This document shows positions 17,858-26,267 of a stretch of 43,114 nucleotides of DNA, piece after piece. A model generated the notes under the pieces. The model was not told the DNA's origin, made no database searches, and saw only the letters and a program-made list of their open reading frames with translations. A program made the position numbers and the translations under genes. The stretch's first letter is position 1. Each line of letters starts with the position of its first letter. This DNA is from Lactobacillus apis. GTDB lineage: Bacteria > Bacillota > Bacilli > Lactobacillales > Lactobacillaceae. The stretch is from contig NZ_PDKP01000001.1 in the NCBI RefSeq assembly GCF_002837055.1, positions 20,742 to 63,855 of the forward strand, given 5' to 3'.

Positions 17858-19216
17858 TTATTGATCTTTTGGATCGATTCCCCAAAAGAAGGTTAATATT
17901 GCTGCCGTAATTAGAGATATTGCGGAGCCTAAAATCATAAAGCCAATTGGCTTATACATTAGCATCAAGATTGAGAAAATGTTGTCAATTTGGAATGCTC
18001 GAACAACTACGTGAAGTGAGGCATTAATGGCACCACCAATTCCACCTGCAATTGCTGTGATGATCATTAATCTCTTTGAGGGCATAATTAAACCGTACAA
18101 AATAGGTTCAGTTACACCGGCAAAAATACCTGTAATTGTAACAGATCCTGATAGTCCCTTGAGTTTGGCATCTTTCTTTTTGAGTAAACTGTATAAAAAG
18201 ATACCGAGAGAAACACCGATTTGCGCCCAAACGGCTGCAACTGCAACACCACCAATTACATCACCACCGTACATTTTGAGGTTTTGCAATGTGATTGGCA
18301 CTAGGCCCCAGTGTAAACCAAGTACGGTTAAGAAAGGATAGACCATGCCTAGCAGCAAGCCAGCAACTAATCTGCTTTTACCGAATAGCCACATAATAAT
18401 AGCTGAAATCCATTTACCTACAGTGTCACCAAATGGACCAAAAATTAGTACGGTTGCTGGTACTAAGATAATTAAACAAATCATTGAATTTAGGAAAATC
18501 TGAATTTGTTGTGGAATAATCTTTTTCAATAAGCGGTCAAGTAAAACGTAAACCCCGATAATGACAAAAATTGGGAATACTGTTGTGGAATAGTCAATTG
18601 CGTCTAATGGCATGCCAAAAAGACTAAGACCGTGCTTTCCAACCAATTGAGTAAAATTTGGTTCTAACAGTGCTGCCCCCAAAGCTCCACCGACAAATGG
18701 GTCTGCTTTAAATTCTTTAGCTAAAGTAATGCCGACGAAAATAGGTAGGAAGTAAAATACTGAGTTGCCAGCTGCAGATAAGACAAGATAGGCTGTACTA
18801 GTTTCAGATAACCAATGCAAATTAGCTAAAACTGTTAGAACAGCCTTTACCATTCCGGCGCCAGCCATTACTGAAAGAAGTGGCATAAAAGCCCCGGAAA
18901 TAGTTTTAGTTATTGACAACTTAGCTTTTTTATCTGTTTTTTCTTCTTTAGAGTTAGCTGTCTTGTTATCACTCAGTTTTTTCTGAATGACGTCATAATA
19001 ATCTGCCACATTAGTACCAATTACGACCTGCTCTTGACCGCCACTTTTAACGACACTTAAAACGCAAGGCAAGGAATTCAATTTGTCTTTATCGACTTTA
19101 CTATCGTCTTTTAAGTCAAAGCGCAATCTAGTTACGCAATGGACCAAATTATTGACGTTATCTGGTCCGCCAACATATTTTAAAATTGCCTCTGATTCAC
19201 CATTAATATTATTCAT
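17858..19216 (-). CDS. PTS glucose/sucrose/beta-glucoside-type EIIBC component
   Basis: A 452-residue fusion. The N-terminal EIIB domain (about 1-85) has phosphorylated Cys27 in VHCVTRLRFDL and LPCVLSVVKSGGQEQVVIG. A charged linker of about 25 residues is followed by a ten-span EIIC domain starting ISGAFMPLLSVMAGAG and including GITEPILYG-like GVTEPILYG. No EIIA domain is attached, so EIIA-Glc must come from another protein. I prefer ATG 19216, with GGGAGA correctly spaced, over GTG 19228. No sugar hydrolase is next to it; the substrate could be sucrose, trehalose or a beta-glucoside. It has a strong TTGACA-18-TATAAT promoter and no cre match that I can see. Confidence 0.93.
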   Translation of the reverse strand: MNNINGESEAILKYVGGPDNVNNLVHCVTRLRFDLKDDSKVDKDKLNSLPCVLSVVKSGGQEQVVIGTNVADYYDVIQKKLSDNKTANSKEEKTDKKAKLSITKTISGAFMPLLSVMAGAGMVKAVLTVLANLHWLSETSTAYLVLSAAGNSVFYFLPIFVGITLAKEFKADPFVGGALGAALLEPNFTQLVGKHGLSLFGMPLDAIDYSTTVFPIFVIIGVYVLLDRLLKKIIPQQIQIFLNSMICLIILVPATVLIFGPFGDTVGKWISAIIMWLFGKSRLVAGLLLGMVYPFLTVLGLHWGLVPITLQNLKMYGGDVIGGVAVAAVWAQIGVSLGIFLYSLLKKKDAKLKGLSGSVTITGIFAGVTEPILYGLIMPSKRLMIITAIAGGIGGAINASLHVVVRAFQIDNIFSILMLMYKPIGFMILGSAISLITAAILTFFWGIDPKDQ

Positions 19217-19289
19217 ACATTCTCCCACTTATAAAAATTAATGAGAATAACTTTTGGATTATCTCATTATATTTTAAAAAATAAGCAAT

Positions 19290-19319
19290 ATTATAATTTA
19301 ACTTTATAGCAATTGTCAA
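19290..19319 (-). promoter_or_regulatory. Promoter of the EIIBC gene
   Basis: Reverse strand: TTGACA (19319-19314), 18 bases, TATAAT (19295-19290). Both hexamers are perfect consensus. Confidence 0.75.
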
Positions 19320-19349
19320 TGAACTTAAAAAGAACATTTTAGAAGTATA

Positions 19350-19377
19350 TTGCCATTTATAAATCCTTTAGTATAAA
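19350..19377 (+). promoter_or_regulatory. Promoter of the phosphatase-nucleoside transporter operon
   Basis: TTGCCA (19350-19355), 16 bases, TATAAA (19372-19377), 46 bases before the GTG start. ATTGCC here and GGCAAT at 19389-19394 are inverted copies flanking the start site, a weak operator candidate. Confidence 0.55.
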
Positions 19378-19423
19378 ATTAAATTGTTGGCAATTTTTAA
19401 CAAATTTAAAAAAGGAGGAAACA

Positions 19424-20617
19424 GTGAATAAACTAGTAAATGTGTTAACTACGACAGATATCCATGGCTTTATTTCTAATGAGGGGCAGCCACCTGCCTT
19501 GGCGTTGCAAGGAATAAAGGAAAAATATCCTAACTCTCTGTTAATGGATAGTGGAGACTTCTTTGTTGGCAACCCTTTGACCACTTATTTTTGTGATCAA
19601 ATGCAAGTATCTCCAATGGTAGATTATGCCAATAAAGTCGGGTTTGATGTCATGGTACCTGGGAACCATGATTTTGATCATGGATTGAATTATTTAAAGC
19701 GTCAGGTTAGCCATTTAAATGCTGACTATGTTTGTTGTAATGTTTTTGATGAAGAGGGAAATTGGATTTTTTCACCGTCTACCATTAAAGAAATTGATGG
19801 CATCAAAGTGGGAGTAATTGGTTTACTGACAAGTAGAATGTCAATGATCAGTGACTTTGATGTAACCACTGGAGTAGTAGTTAAGGAAGCATTACCTGAA
19901 TTACAAAAACAGGTAGCAGCTTTACGCGATCAAGTCGATTTAATTTTAGTCGGCTATCACGGTGGAATTGAACGGGATTTGAAGACACACGCTGAAACTA
20001 ACTATGCAACGGGTGAGGACGAAACTTTTAAATTAGTATCGCAAACACCAGGCATTGATGGTTTTAGCTGTGGTCACCAGCATCGTATTAATCATGGTCA
20101 AATAGGTGATACCCTTGTTGTTCAAGGTGGATACCGAGGTAATTGCTTTGGTCACATGACGTTTGAATTTAATGATCAAAATAAAATTGTAAAACGTCAA
20201 GAAGAAATCGTCTTAACTGAGACTCTGCCAGCCAAAACAGGCGATTTTTATTCAGAAGAAGATTATCAAAATTGGCTTGCAGAAGATTTTGATCTCAGTC
20301 ATTTAGTAGAGTTTTTAAAACAAAAATTTGCTCGCGAACATTTAGGAATTTTTATTAGCTTAAAAGGGAAAACTAGGCAGCAAGTAATAGATTCTTTTAC
20401 CATTCCATATGGTGTTAGAATTTATCGCCTGACTTCGTCCGAATATCAGGTTTTCAGTCAACAAGATTGGGCCCTTAAGCAAGAAAATTATGATTCTAAT
20501 GCTCACGACTTTTTGGTTCTGACGAATTCTTATGAAGTACCAGAATATCGGTTGACGGACCAATTTGTTGATAATATTTTTGATGAATATTCATACTATT
20601 TAACGCAGCGCAATTAG
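19424..20617 (+). CDS. Calcineurin-like metallophosphatase (5'-nucleotidase/cyclic nucleotide phosphodiesterase family)
   Basis: A 397-residue phosphoesterase with the full metal-binding set: Asp12 and His14 in TDIHGF, Asp45 in SGDFF, Asn81-His82 in PGNHDFDHG, a His in GYHGG and SCGHQHRI. Such enzymes remove phosphate from nucleotides or 2',3'-cyclic nucleotides. It lacks a signal peptide and a complete C-terminal 5'-nucleotidase domain, so it probably acts in the cytoplasm. The start is GTG 19424, after an excellent AAAGGAGGA. It is co-transcribed with a CNT-type transporter 10 bases downstream, which ties it to nucleotide or nucleoside use. The true substrate is not evident. Confidence 0.88.
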   Translation: MNKLVNVLTTTDIHGFISNEGQPPALALQGIKEKYPNSLLMDSGDFFVGNPLTTYFCDQMQVSPMVDYANKVGFDVMVPGNHDFDHGLNYLKRQVSHLNADYVCCNVFDEEGNWIFSPSTIKEIDGIKVGVIGLLTSRMSMISDFDVTTGVVVKEALPELQKQVAALRDQVDLILVGYHGGIERDLKTHAETNYATGEDETFKLVSQTPGIDGFSCGHQHRINHGQIGDTLVVQGGYRGNCFGHMTFEFNDQNKIVKRQEEIVLTETLPAKTGDFYSEEDYQNWLAEDFDLSHLVEFLKQKFAREHLGIFISLKGKTRQQVIDSFTIPYGVRIYRLTSSEYQVFSQQDWALKQENYDSNAHDFLVLTNSYEVPEYRLTDQFVDNIFDEYSYYLTQRN

Positions 20618-20627
20618 GGAGAAAGTA

Positions 20628-21800
20628 ATGGGAGTAATTGGAATTATTATAGTGTTGGGTCTACTTTATCTGGTGAGTTTTGATCGCAAGCACATCGACT
20701 ACAAATCACTTATTTATCTTTTTGTAACAGAATTAGTAATCCTGTTTTTGATTTTAAAAACAACAATTGGTAACTGGATCATTAAGGGATTATCCGGTAG
20801 TTTAAATATTATCAGTCAGTCTAGTAGTAAGGGTGTAAACTTCGTTTTCGGTGATTTAAAAAATCCCGGTGCTACTTCACAATTTTTCTTAAATGTCTTA
20901 TTACCGCTGATTTTCATTTGCGCATTGATTGAATTGTTGCAGTATTTGCGTATTTTACCTTTTATTATTAAATATGTTGGTAAAGTTCTGAAAAAGCTGT
21001 TCCATATTGATGAAATTAATGCGTTTACGATTTTAAGTTATCCTTTTGTAAGTAATGGTGTTTTTGTTCCTTTCAAGGATCAAATGAAAGACATGTCACC
21101 AAATCAATTATTTACACTATCAATTTATACTTTATCAAATACTACAGTAACAATGATTGCTTCATATATGCATATTATTAAATCTGAATTTATTATTGTT
21201 GCTTTGATACTTAACCTCTTCACTTCGATTATTGTTGCTAAAATAGTTGCACCATACGATATTTCGCAAGTTAATTATGAAATTTCGACTAAGAACACTA
21301 ATCAAAAGTCATTGATTACGCGTTTGATTGACAGCATGAACCTTGGATTTAAACTAGCAATTAACATTTCAATCTCAATTATTGGTTTTGTTTCGTTAAT
21401 TACTTTTGTCAACATTATTTTCAAATCAGTTTGTGGTAAAACCTTAACGGCCTTAATTGGTTATGTTTGTGCTCCTGTAGCTTTTATCATGGGAGTAGAT
21501 CCACATTCAATTGTTAGTGCTGGTACAGTTCTGGCTACTAAAGCATTCACCAATATCTTTGTCGCAATAAACCAAATTAATATGCACGCAGTTCCGCTTA
21601 AGACGCAAGCAATCGTTAGTGTTTTCTTGATTTCTTTTGCTAACTTACCAAACTTGGGTACTACATTAGGTATCATGCATACAATGGTTGATGAAGAGCA
21701 TGGTGAAGCTATTGCAAGTCATGCATTAAGACTATTTTTGGTGGCAACAGCCGTCAGCATTCTTAATGGAGCATTGGCTGGTCTATTTTATTCATTTTAA
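20628..21800 (+). CDS. Concentrative nucleoside transporter (CNT/NupC family), divergent
   Basis: A 390-residue polytopic membrane protein. CNT-like features are an N-terminal span followed by FDRKHIDYKS, SKGVNFVFGDL (the family's FVFG segment) and the C-terminal ISFANLPNLGTTLG, matching the GFANFSSIG type of motif. The usual QTEAPL-type nucleoside/sodium site is replaced by EINAFTILSYPFVSNGVFVPF, so the substrate or coupling ion may differ. A gate-domain relative outside strict CNT is an alternative. GGGAGAAAG precedes ATG 20628. It follows the metallophosphatase in one operon, suggesting joint handling of nucleosides and their phosphates. Confidence 0.8.
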   Translation: MGVIGIIIVLGLLYLVSFDRKHIDYKSLIYLFVTELVILFLILKTTIGNWIIKGLSGSLNIISQSSSKGVNFVFGDLKNPGATSQFFLNVLLPLIFICALIELLQYLRILPFIIKYVGKVLKKLFHIDEINAFTILSYPFVSNGVFVPFKDQMKDMSPNQLFTLSIYTLSNTTVTMIASYMHIIKSEFIIVALILNLFTSIIVAKIVAPYDISQVNYEISTKNTNQKSLITRLIDSMNLGFKLAINISISIIGFVSLITFVNIIFKSVCGKTLTALIGYVCAPVAFIMGVDPHSIVSAGTVLATKAFTNIFVAINQINMHAVPLKTQAIVSVFLISFANLPNLGTTLGIMHTMVDEEHGEAIASHALRLFLVATAVSILNGALAGLFYSF

Positions 21801-21812
21801 TTAGCTTTCTCC

Positions 21813-21841
21813 TTGTTAATTTGAAGATTTTTATTTATAAT
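21813..21841 (+). promoter_or_regulatory. Promoter of the riboswitch-controlled P-type ATPase
   Basis: TTGTTA (21813-21818), 17 bases, TATAAT (21836-21841). Transcription would begin near 21848, right at the 5' end of the riboswitch. Confidence 0.75.
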
Positions 21842-21847
21842 AAAAAC

Positions 21848-21966
21848 ATCATAAGGGAGTAACAGCAATTACCTGCGATAAGCCCAACAACCGAAGATAT
21901 ACTTCTGGACTTATCTTAATTAGTGAGACTTGTGTGTGTTAAGCATATAAGTCTCTTTTTTATTTT
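21848..21966 (+). promoter_or_regulatory. yybP-ykoY manganese riboswitch with terminator expression platform
   Basis: The leader contains the family's ATAAGGGAGTAAC near 21851-21863 (equivalent to the conserved GGGGAGUA loop region). ATAAGCCC (21879-21886) pairs with GGACTTAT (21907-21914), enclosing a CGAAG/CTTCTG hairpin, in the same order as the Lactococcus yoaB switch. GAGACTT (21925-21931) and AAGTCTC (21949-21955) then form a terminator stem with a long T tract to 21966. Known switches of this class bind manganese and turn on exporters or P-type ATPases, which fits the gene just downstream. Identification is by eye from motif and context. Confidence 0.82.
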
Positions 21967-21978
21967 TAGGAGGAAAAA

Positions 21979-24648
21979 ATGCCCCAAAATTTTTATAATC
22001 AATCAATTAAAGATATTGAAAAAGAGCTTTCAACATCTCGTGAAAATGGTTTAAATTCGGAGCAAGTAAAGCAGCTTCAGGAAAAATATGGTCCTAATAG
22101 TCTTGCTGCTAAGAAGAAAACCAGTATGTTGCAACGCTTTATTGCACAATTTAAAGACTTTATGATCATTGTTTTGATCATTGCTGCGCTTTTATCAGGT
22201 TTTGTCGCTCAAGAGTGGACAGACGCTGCGATTATCATGGTTGTTGTTATCCTGAACGCTGTTTTGGGTGTTTTCCAAGAAACTCGTTCTGAAGAAGCAA
22301 TTAATGCTCTGAAAAAAATGGCCACGCCGAATGCGCATGTGCGAAGAAATGGGCAAGTGGTTGAGATTCCAAGTACCGAATTAGTGCAAGGTGATATTGT
22401 TTTACTTGAAGCTGGAGATGTCGTTCCCGCAGACTTGCGTTTGACAATCACTGAAAGCTTGAAGATTGAGGAGTCTGCATTAACTGGGGAATCAGTACCT
22501 GTTGATAAAGAGCACGACCAAATTAATGAAGATAAAGTTGCTTTAGCCGATCAGGATAATATGGCGTTTGCCAACACCAACGTTACCTATGGTCGTGGTG
22601 AAGGGATTGTCACTGAAATTGGGATGAATACTGAAGTCGGTAAAATTGCCACCATGCTTAATAATACCGATGAAACGGATACACCACTTAAGCGCAACCT
22701 TAACCAATTAGGTAAGACATTAACAATTATGATCTTGCTGATTTGTGCGGTTGTTTTCGTTGTCGGTTTCTTTACCAAGCAGGGTACAGAGCCGACACAA
22801 AAATTAGCAATTGATATGTTCTTAGTTGCAGTTTCGTTAGCAGTTGCTGCAATCCCAGAAGGATTACCTGCAATTGTTACCATTATTTTGGCGCTGGGAA
22901 CGCAAGTAATGGCTAAGCACAATTCGATTGTGCGTAAATTGCCTGCAGTTGAAACTTTAGGTGCAACTGATATTATCTGTTCAGATAAAACTGGTACATT
23001 AACTCAAAATAAAATGACAGTTGAGCAGGTCTACTATGACAATGAAGCTCATCAAGCAGACCAGAAGATTTCTGAAGATAACCCTACGTTGTTGTCAATG
23101 GTTTTAGCTAACGACTCTAAGCTTGATGACACAAATAGATTGTTGGGAGATCCAACTGAGACTGCACTTATTCAATATGCCTTAGATCAAGAGATTGATG
23201 TTCATCAGTTACTTGAACAGCATAAACGAATTCAAGAAGTTCCTTTTGATTCTGGCCGTAAGTTGATGAGTACGGTTAATGAAAATGGTGGACAATATTT
23301 TGTTGCTGTTAAGGGAGCACCTGACCAATTACTTAAACGAGTTACTAAAATCGAAGTTAATGGCAAGGTAGAACCGATTTCTGCTGAACAAAAAGAAGAA
23401 ATTTTACTTTCTAACCAAAAAATGGCAAGAAGAGCCTTGAGAGTCTTAGGGTTAGCGTATAAGACAGTTGATCAGCTATACGATGCTCCTTCTACTGATA
23501 ACGTTGAACAAGATTTAATTTTTGTTGGCTTGGTTGGGATGATTGATCCAGAAAGACCTGAAGCTAAAAAGGCAATCGCAGAAGCACATGATGCAGGAAT
23601 CAGAACAGTTATGATTACCGGAGACTTCCAAGTGACTGCACAAGCAATCGCTGAGCGACTTGGAATTCTAAAACCAGGCCAAGATGAACGCGTGGTTACT
23701 GGTGCTCAACTTGATGAAGTTAGCGATGAGTATTTGCAAGAACATGTACCTGATTACAGCGTTTATGCTCGTGTTTCGCCAGAGCACAAGGTTCGAATTG
23801 TTAAGGCATGGCAAGCCCGTGGTAAAATTGTTGCGATGACCGGTGACGGTGTTAATGATGCCCCTAGTTTGAAGCAAGCTGATATTGGTATCGGTATGGG
23901 TATCACAGGTACTGAAGTTTCCAAGGGTGCCAGCGATATGATTTTGGCCGACGATAACTTTGCCACAATCGTTGAAGCTGTTAAGCAAGGTCGTAAAGTT
24001 TTCAGCAATATTCAAAAGGCAATTCTGTACTTGATGAGTTGTAATGTTGGTGAGGTCTTGACAGTGTTTATGATGACAATGCTTGGTTGGGACATTTTAG
24101 CACCCGTTCAACTTCTTTGGATTAACCTCGTTACTGATACACTACCAGCTATTGCGCTTGGACTTGAACCAGTGGAAAAAGGTATCATGAAGAGGGCACC
24201 ACGTGGTCGGAAATCCAATTTCTTTAGTGGTGGCGTTTCTAGTTCAATCGTCTACCAAGGAATTTTGGAAGGTATTTTAGTTTTAGCAACTTATCAATTA
24301 GGCTTGAAATTTGGTCCTCATGTTAACAGTGCTAACTTACAGCATGCGGATGCGTTGACTATGGCATTCTTGACTTTAGGATTAATCCAATTATTCCATG
24401 CGATTAACTCAAAATATATCCATCAATCAATCTTTTCTAAGCATACACTTACAAATAAATGGTTTAACTGGGCTATCCTTATTTCAGCAATAGTAATGGC
24501 CGCAGTAGAATTACCATTTATGACTAAGTTCTTTGATGTTACAGAATTAAATGGCATGCAATGGTTAATTGTCTTAGGTGCAGGAACTTGTATGATTATC
24601 ATTGTTGAAATTGTTAAATTCTTCCAACGTCAAGCTGGACAAAAATAA
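21979..24648 (+). CDS. P-type cation ATPase (P2A, calcium/manganese type)
   Basis: An 889-residue P-type ATPase with every core motif: phosphatase loop TGES (169-172), PEGLPA in membrane helix 4 (293-298), phosphorylated Asp336 in DKTGTLT, KGAPDQ in the nucleotide domain, and MTGDGVNDAPSL hinge. Ion-site helix 6 reads NLVTDTLPAIALG, close to the SERCA/PMR1-type NLVTDGLPA. It exports a divalent cation; the yybP-ykoY riboswitch in front argues for manganese, with calcium as alternative. TTAGGAGGA upstream of ATG 21979 lies just beyond the riboswitch terminator. It is monocistronic with its own terminator. Confidence 0.95.
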   Translation: MPQNFYNQSIKDIEKELSTSRENGLNSEQVKQLQEKYGPNSLAAKKKTSMLQRFIAQFKDFMIIVLIIAALLSGFVAQEWTDAAIIMVVVILNAVLGVFQETRSEEAINALKKMATPNAHVRRNGQVVEIPSTELVQGDIVLLEAGDVVPADLRLTITESLKIEESALTGESVPVDKEHDQINEDKVALADQDNMAFANTNVTYGRGEGIVTEIGMNTEVGKIATMLNNTDETDTPLKRNLNQLGKTLTIMILLICAVVFVVGFFTKQGTEPTQKLAIDMFLVAVSLAVAAIPEGLPAIVTIILALGTQVMAKHNSIVRKLPAVETLGATDIICSDKTGTLTQNKMTVEQVYYDNEAHQADQKISEDNPTLLSMVLANDSKLDDTNRLLGDPTETALIQYALDQEIDVHQLLEQHKRIQEVPFDSGRKLMSTVNENGGQYFVAVKGAPDQLLKRVTKIEVNGKVEPISAEQKEEILLSNQKMARRALRVLGLAYKTVDQLYDAPSTDNVEQDLIFVGLVGMIDPERPEAKKAIAEAHDAGIRTVMITGDFQVTAQAIAERLGILKPGQDERVVTGAQLDEVSDEYLQEHVPDYSVYARVSPEHKVRIVKAWQARGKIVAMTGDGVNDAPSLKQADIGIGMGITGTEVSKGASDMILADDNFATIVEAVKQGRKVFSNIQKAILYLMSCNVGEVLTVFMMTMLGWDILAPVQLLWINLVTDTLPAIALGLEPVEKGIMKRAPRGRKSNFFSGGVSSSIVYQGILEGILVLATYQLGLKFGPHVNSANLQHADALTMAFLTLGLIQLFHAINSKYIHQSIFSKHTLTNKWFNWAILISAIVMAAVELPFMTKFFDVTELNGMQWLIVLGAGTCMIIIVEIVKFFQRQAGQK

Positions 24649-24667
24649 AATAGCAAATAATATAACT

Positions 24668-24718
24668 GAAAAACTGGTAAATTACGCTATAAAAGTAGTA
24701 GTTTACCAGTTTTCTTTT
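24668..24718. terminator. Bidirectional terminator after the P-type ATPase
   Basis: AAAACTGGTAAA (24670-24681) and TTTACCAGTTTT (24702-24713) form a perfect 12-bp stem with a 20-base loop. It serves the ATPase gene and perhaps the convergent reductase gene. Confidence 0.85.
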
Positions 24719-24745
24719 GGCATTTATTAATTTTAAAAAGTTAGT

Positions 24746-25189
24746 TTAAATACAGTTGGCAATTTTAGTTAGGTATTCGGAATCAATGTCATCAAAACGT
24801 GCAAAGACCTTGCTATCAAGGTCTAAGACAGCAATCAAATCTTCATTTTTCATAATTGGGATAACAATTTCTGAATTAGTAGCAGCATCGCAAGCAATAT
24901 GGCCAGCGAACTCATGAACATTAGGAACAATTTGCGTTTCTCTTGTTTTAGCGGCCGTACCGCAAACACCTTTGCCTAGTGCAATGTGCATGCAAGCAAC
25001 AGGACCCTGAAAAGGTCCCAAAATTAATTCATGATTTTGATAACGATAAAAACCAGCGTAACTGACATTAGGCAAATTATTAAACAATAGAGCACTAATA
25101 TTACTCATATTGGCAATCAAATCGTGCTCATCTTCAAGTAGGCTTTGTGCTTGCTTAAGTAGCAGTTGATAACGTTCAAGTTTGTCCAT
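24746..25189 (-). CDS. msrC: Free methionine-(R)-sulfoxide reductase (GAF domain, fRMsr)
   Basis: A 147-residue single GAF-domain enzyme that reduces free methionine-(R)-sulfoxide with thioredoxin. The three conserved cysteines are present at 66 (GPVACM), 76 (KGVCGTAA) and 100 (HIACDA). Their 10 and 24 residue spacing is the same as in E. coli fRMsr. GPFQGPVAC and SEIVIPI are also typical. AAAGGAG precedes ATG 25189 on the reverse strand. It is a single gene, convergent with the P-type ATPase. It adds to the oxidative-stress set in this window (Dps, HxlR/nitroreductase). Confidence 0.94.
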   Translation of the reverse strand: MDKLERYQLLLKQAQSLLEDEHDLIANMSNISALLFNNLPNVSYAGFYRYQNHELILGPFQGPVACMHIALGKGVCGTAAKTRETQIVPNVHEFAGHIACDAATNSEIVIPIMKNEDLIAVLDLDSKVFARFDDIDSEYLTKIANCI

Positions 25190-25280
25190 TTGCTTTCTCC
25201 TTTTTGAATAAGTCTAAACTAAGTGGGTAGCTTTTAAAAGTCAAACAAAGTATTTACTTTTTGATTTCAAATGTGTAAGC

Positions 25281-25440
25281 TTGAACAAGCCGTTAAAAAG
25301 AAGCTATAATGAAATGTGTGATAGCGCTAAAATCATTGCTAACATAAGATTTAGCAATGATTTGGTACCTAAGAAACTTTGTGATTTGTAAGAAATAAAT
25401 CACAAAATTGTATAAATTTTCATTAAAAAAGGTGTATAAT
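25281..25440 (+). promoter_or_regulatory. Complex leader of the glutamine ABC operon: promoter, cre-like site and two strong hairpins
   Basis: The 329 bases between the reductase and glnQ hold a promoter TTGAAC-18-TATAAT (25281-25310) and a cre-like TGATAGCGCTAAAA (25319-25332, 12 of 14). Two perfect inverted repeats follow: AAATCATTGCTAA/TTAGCAATGATTT (13 bp, 25330-25363, 8-base loop) and TTTGTGATTT/AAATCACAAA (10 bp, 25378-25406). A second TATAAT at 25435-25440 may be another -10. No T tract directly follows either hairpin and no T-box sequence is present. Confidence 0.6.
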
Positions 25441-25518
25441 TTTTAAAAATCTTAACGGCTATAGTAAAATGGTCTCAATGACTTATTTTATTGCAAGATA
25501 ATGAAAGGGGCGATAACA

Positions 25519-26256
25519 ATGTCGATGATAGAGTTCCATGACGTGCAAAAATATTATGGCCATTTTCATGCACTGCACGACATTAATTTGGAAATTGATG
25601 AAGGGGAGACGGTGGTTTTAATTGGACCATCAGGTTCAGGTAAGAGTACTTTAGTACGTACCGTGAACGGCCTTGAAACAATCCAAAAAGGTCAATTGAT
25701 TGTTAACGGTCATGATTTGTCTGATCCAAAGACTAACCTTAACATTCTTAGAAGTGATGTTGGGATGGTTTTCCAGCACTTCAATCTGTACAAAAATAAA
25801 GATGTACTTGAAAATATTATGTTGGCACCAAGAATTGTTAGCCATATTCCAGAAGAAGAAAACAAAAAACGAGCAATGGAACTGCTCGAAATGGTTGGTC
25901 TGGAAAAATGGGCACACAATATGCCTTCACAAATTTCAGGTGGTCAAAAACAGCGTGTTGCCATTGCTCGAACATTGGCCATGCGTCCTAAGCTTATTCT
26001 TTACGATGAACCAACTAGTGCGCTTGACCCAGAAATGATTGATGATGTTTTGCAAGTTATTAAGAAAGTTACAAATGAGAGCGGAATGACATCCTTGATT
26101 GTTACCCACGAAATGGGCTTTGCTAAAGAGGTTGCCAACCGAGTTATCTTCATGGACCAAGGTCAAATTGTTGAAGATGAGAATAGCGCAAGTTTCTTTG
26201 AACAACCTAAGACAGTACGGGCACAACAATTCTTGAGTAAGATCATCTCTCACTAA
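25519..26256 (+). CDS. glnQ: Glutamine/polar amino acid ABC transporter ATP-binding protein
   Basis: A 245-residue ABC ATPase. It has Walker A GPSGSGKST (about 35-43), Q-loop VFQHFNLY, signature SGGQKQRVAIA, Walker B LILYDEPTSALDPE and switch His in VTHEMGFA. The closely spaced PTSALDPEM is typical of the polar-amino-acid (PAAT) subfamily. I start at ATG 25519, which has AAAGGGG at proper distance, rather than ATG 25501, where no ribosome site exists. It is first in an operon with a binding lipoprotein and two permeases. Specificity within glutamine, glutamate or other polar amino acids cannot be told. Confidence 0.94.
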   Translation: MSMIEFHDVQKYYGHFHALHDINLEIDEGETVVLIGPSGSGKSTLVRTVNGLETIQKGQLIVNGHDLSDPKTNLNILRSDVGMVFQHFNLYKNKDVLENIMLAPRIVSHIPEEENKKRAMELLEMVGLEKWAHNMPSQISGGQKQRVAIARTLAMRPKLILYDEPTSALDPEMIDDVLQVIKKVTNESGMTSLIVTHEMGFAKEVANRVIFMDQGQIVEDENSASFFEQPKTVRAQQFLSKIISH

Positions 26257-26267
26257 GGAGGCCGATT

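Noticed and set aside
22587-22922. Reverse-strand open frames inside the P-type ATPase (also 22209-22451 and 23668-24015)
   Set aside because: They are antisense shadows of an intact ATPase with all motifs in frame.
25311-25500. T-box riboswitch before the glutamine ABC operon
   Set aside because: Paired repeats are present, but there is no AGGGTGGNACCGCG-type sequence and no terminator/antiterminator pair.
25700-26253. Alternative frames on both strands across glnQ
   Set aside because: The ABC ATPase reading frame contains every motif in order; the others have no recognisable content.
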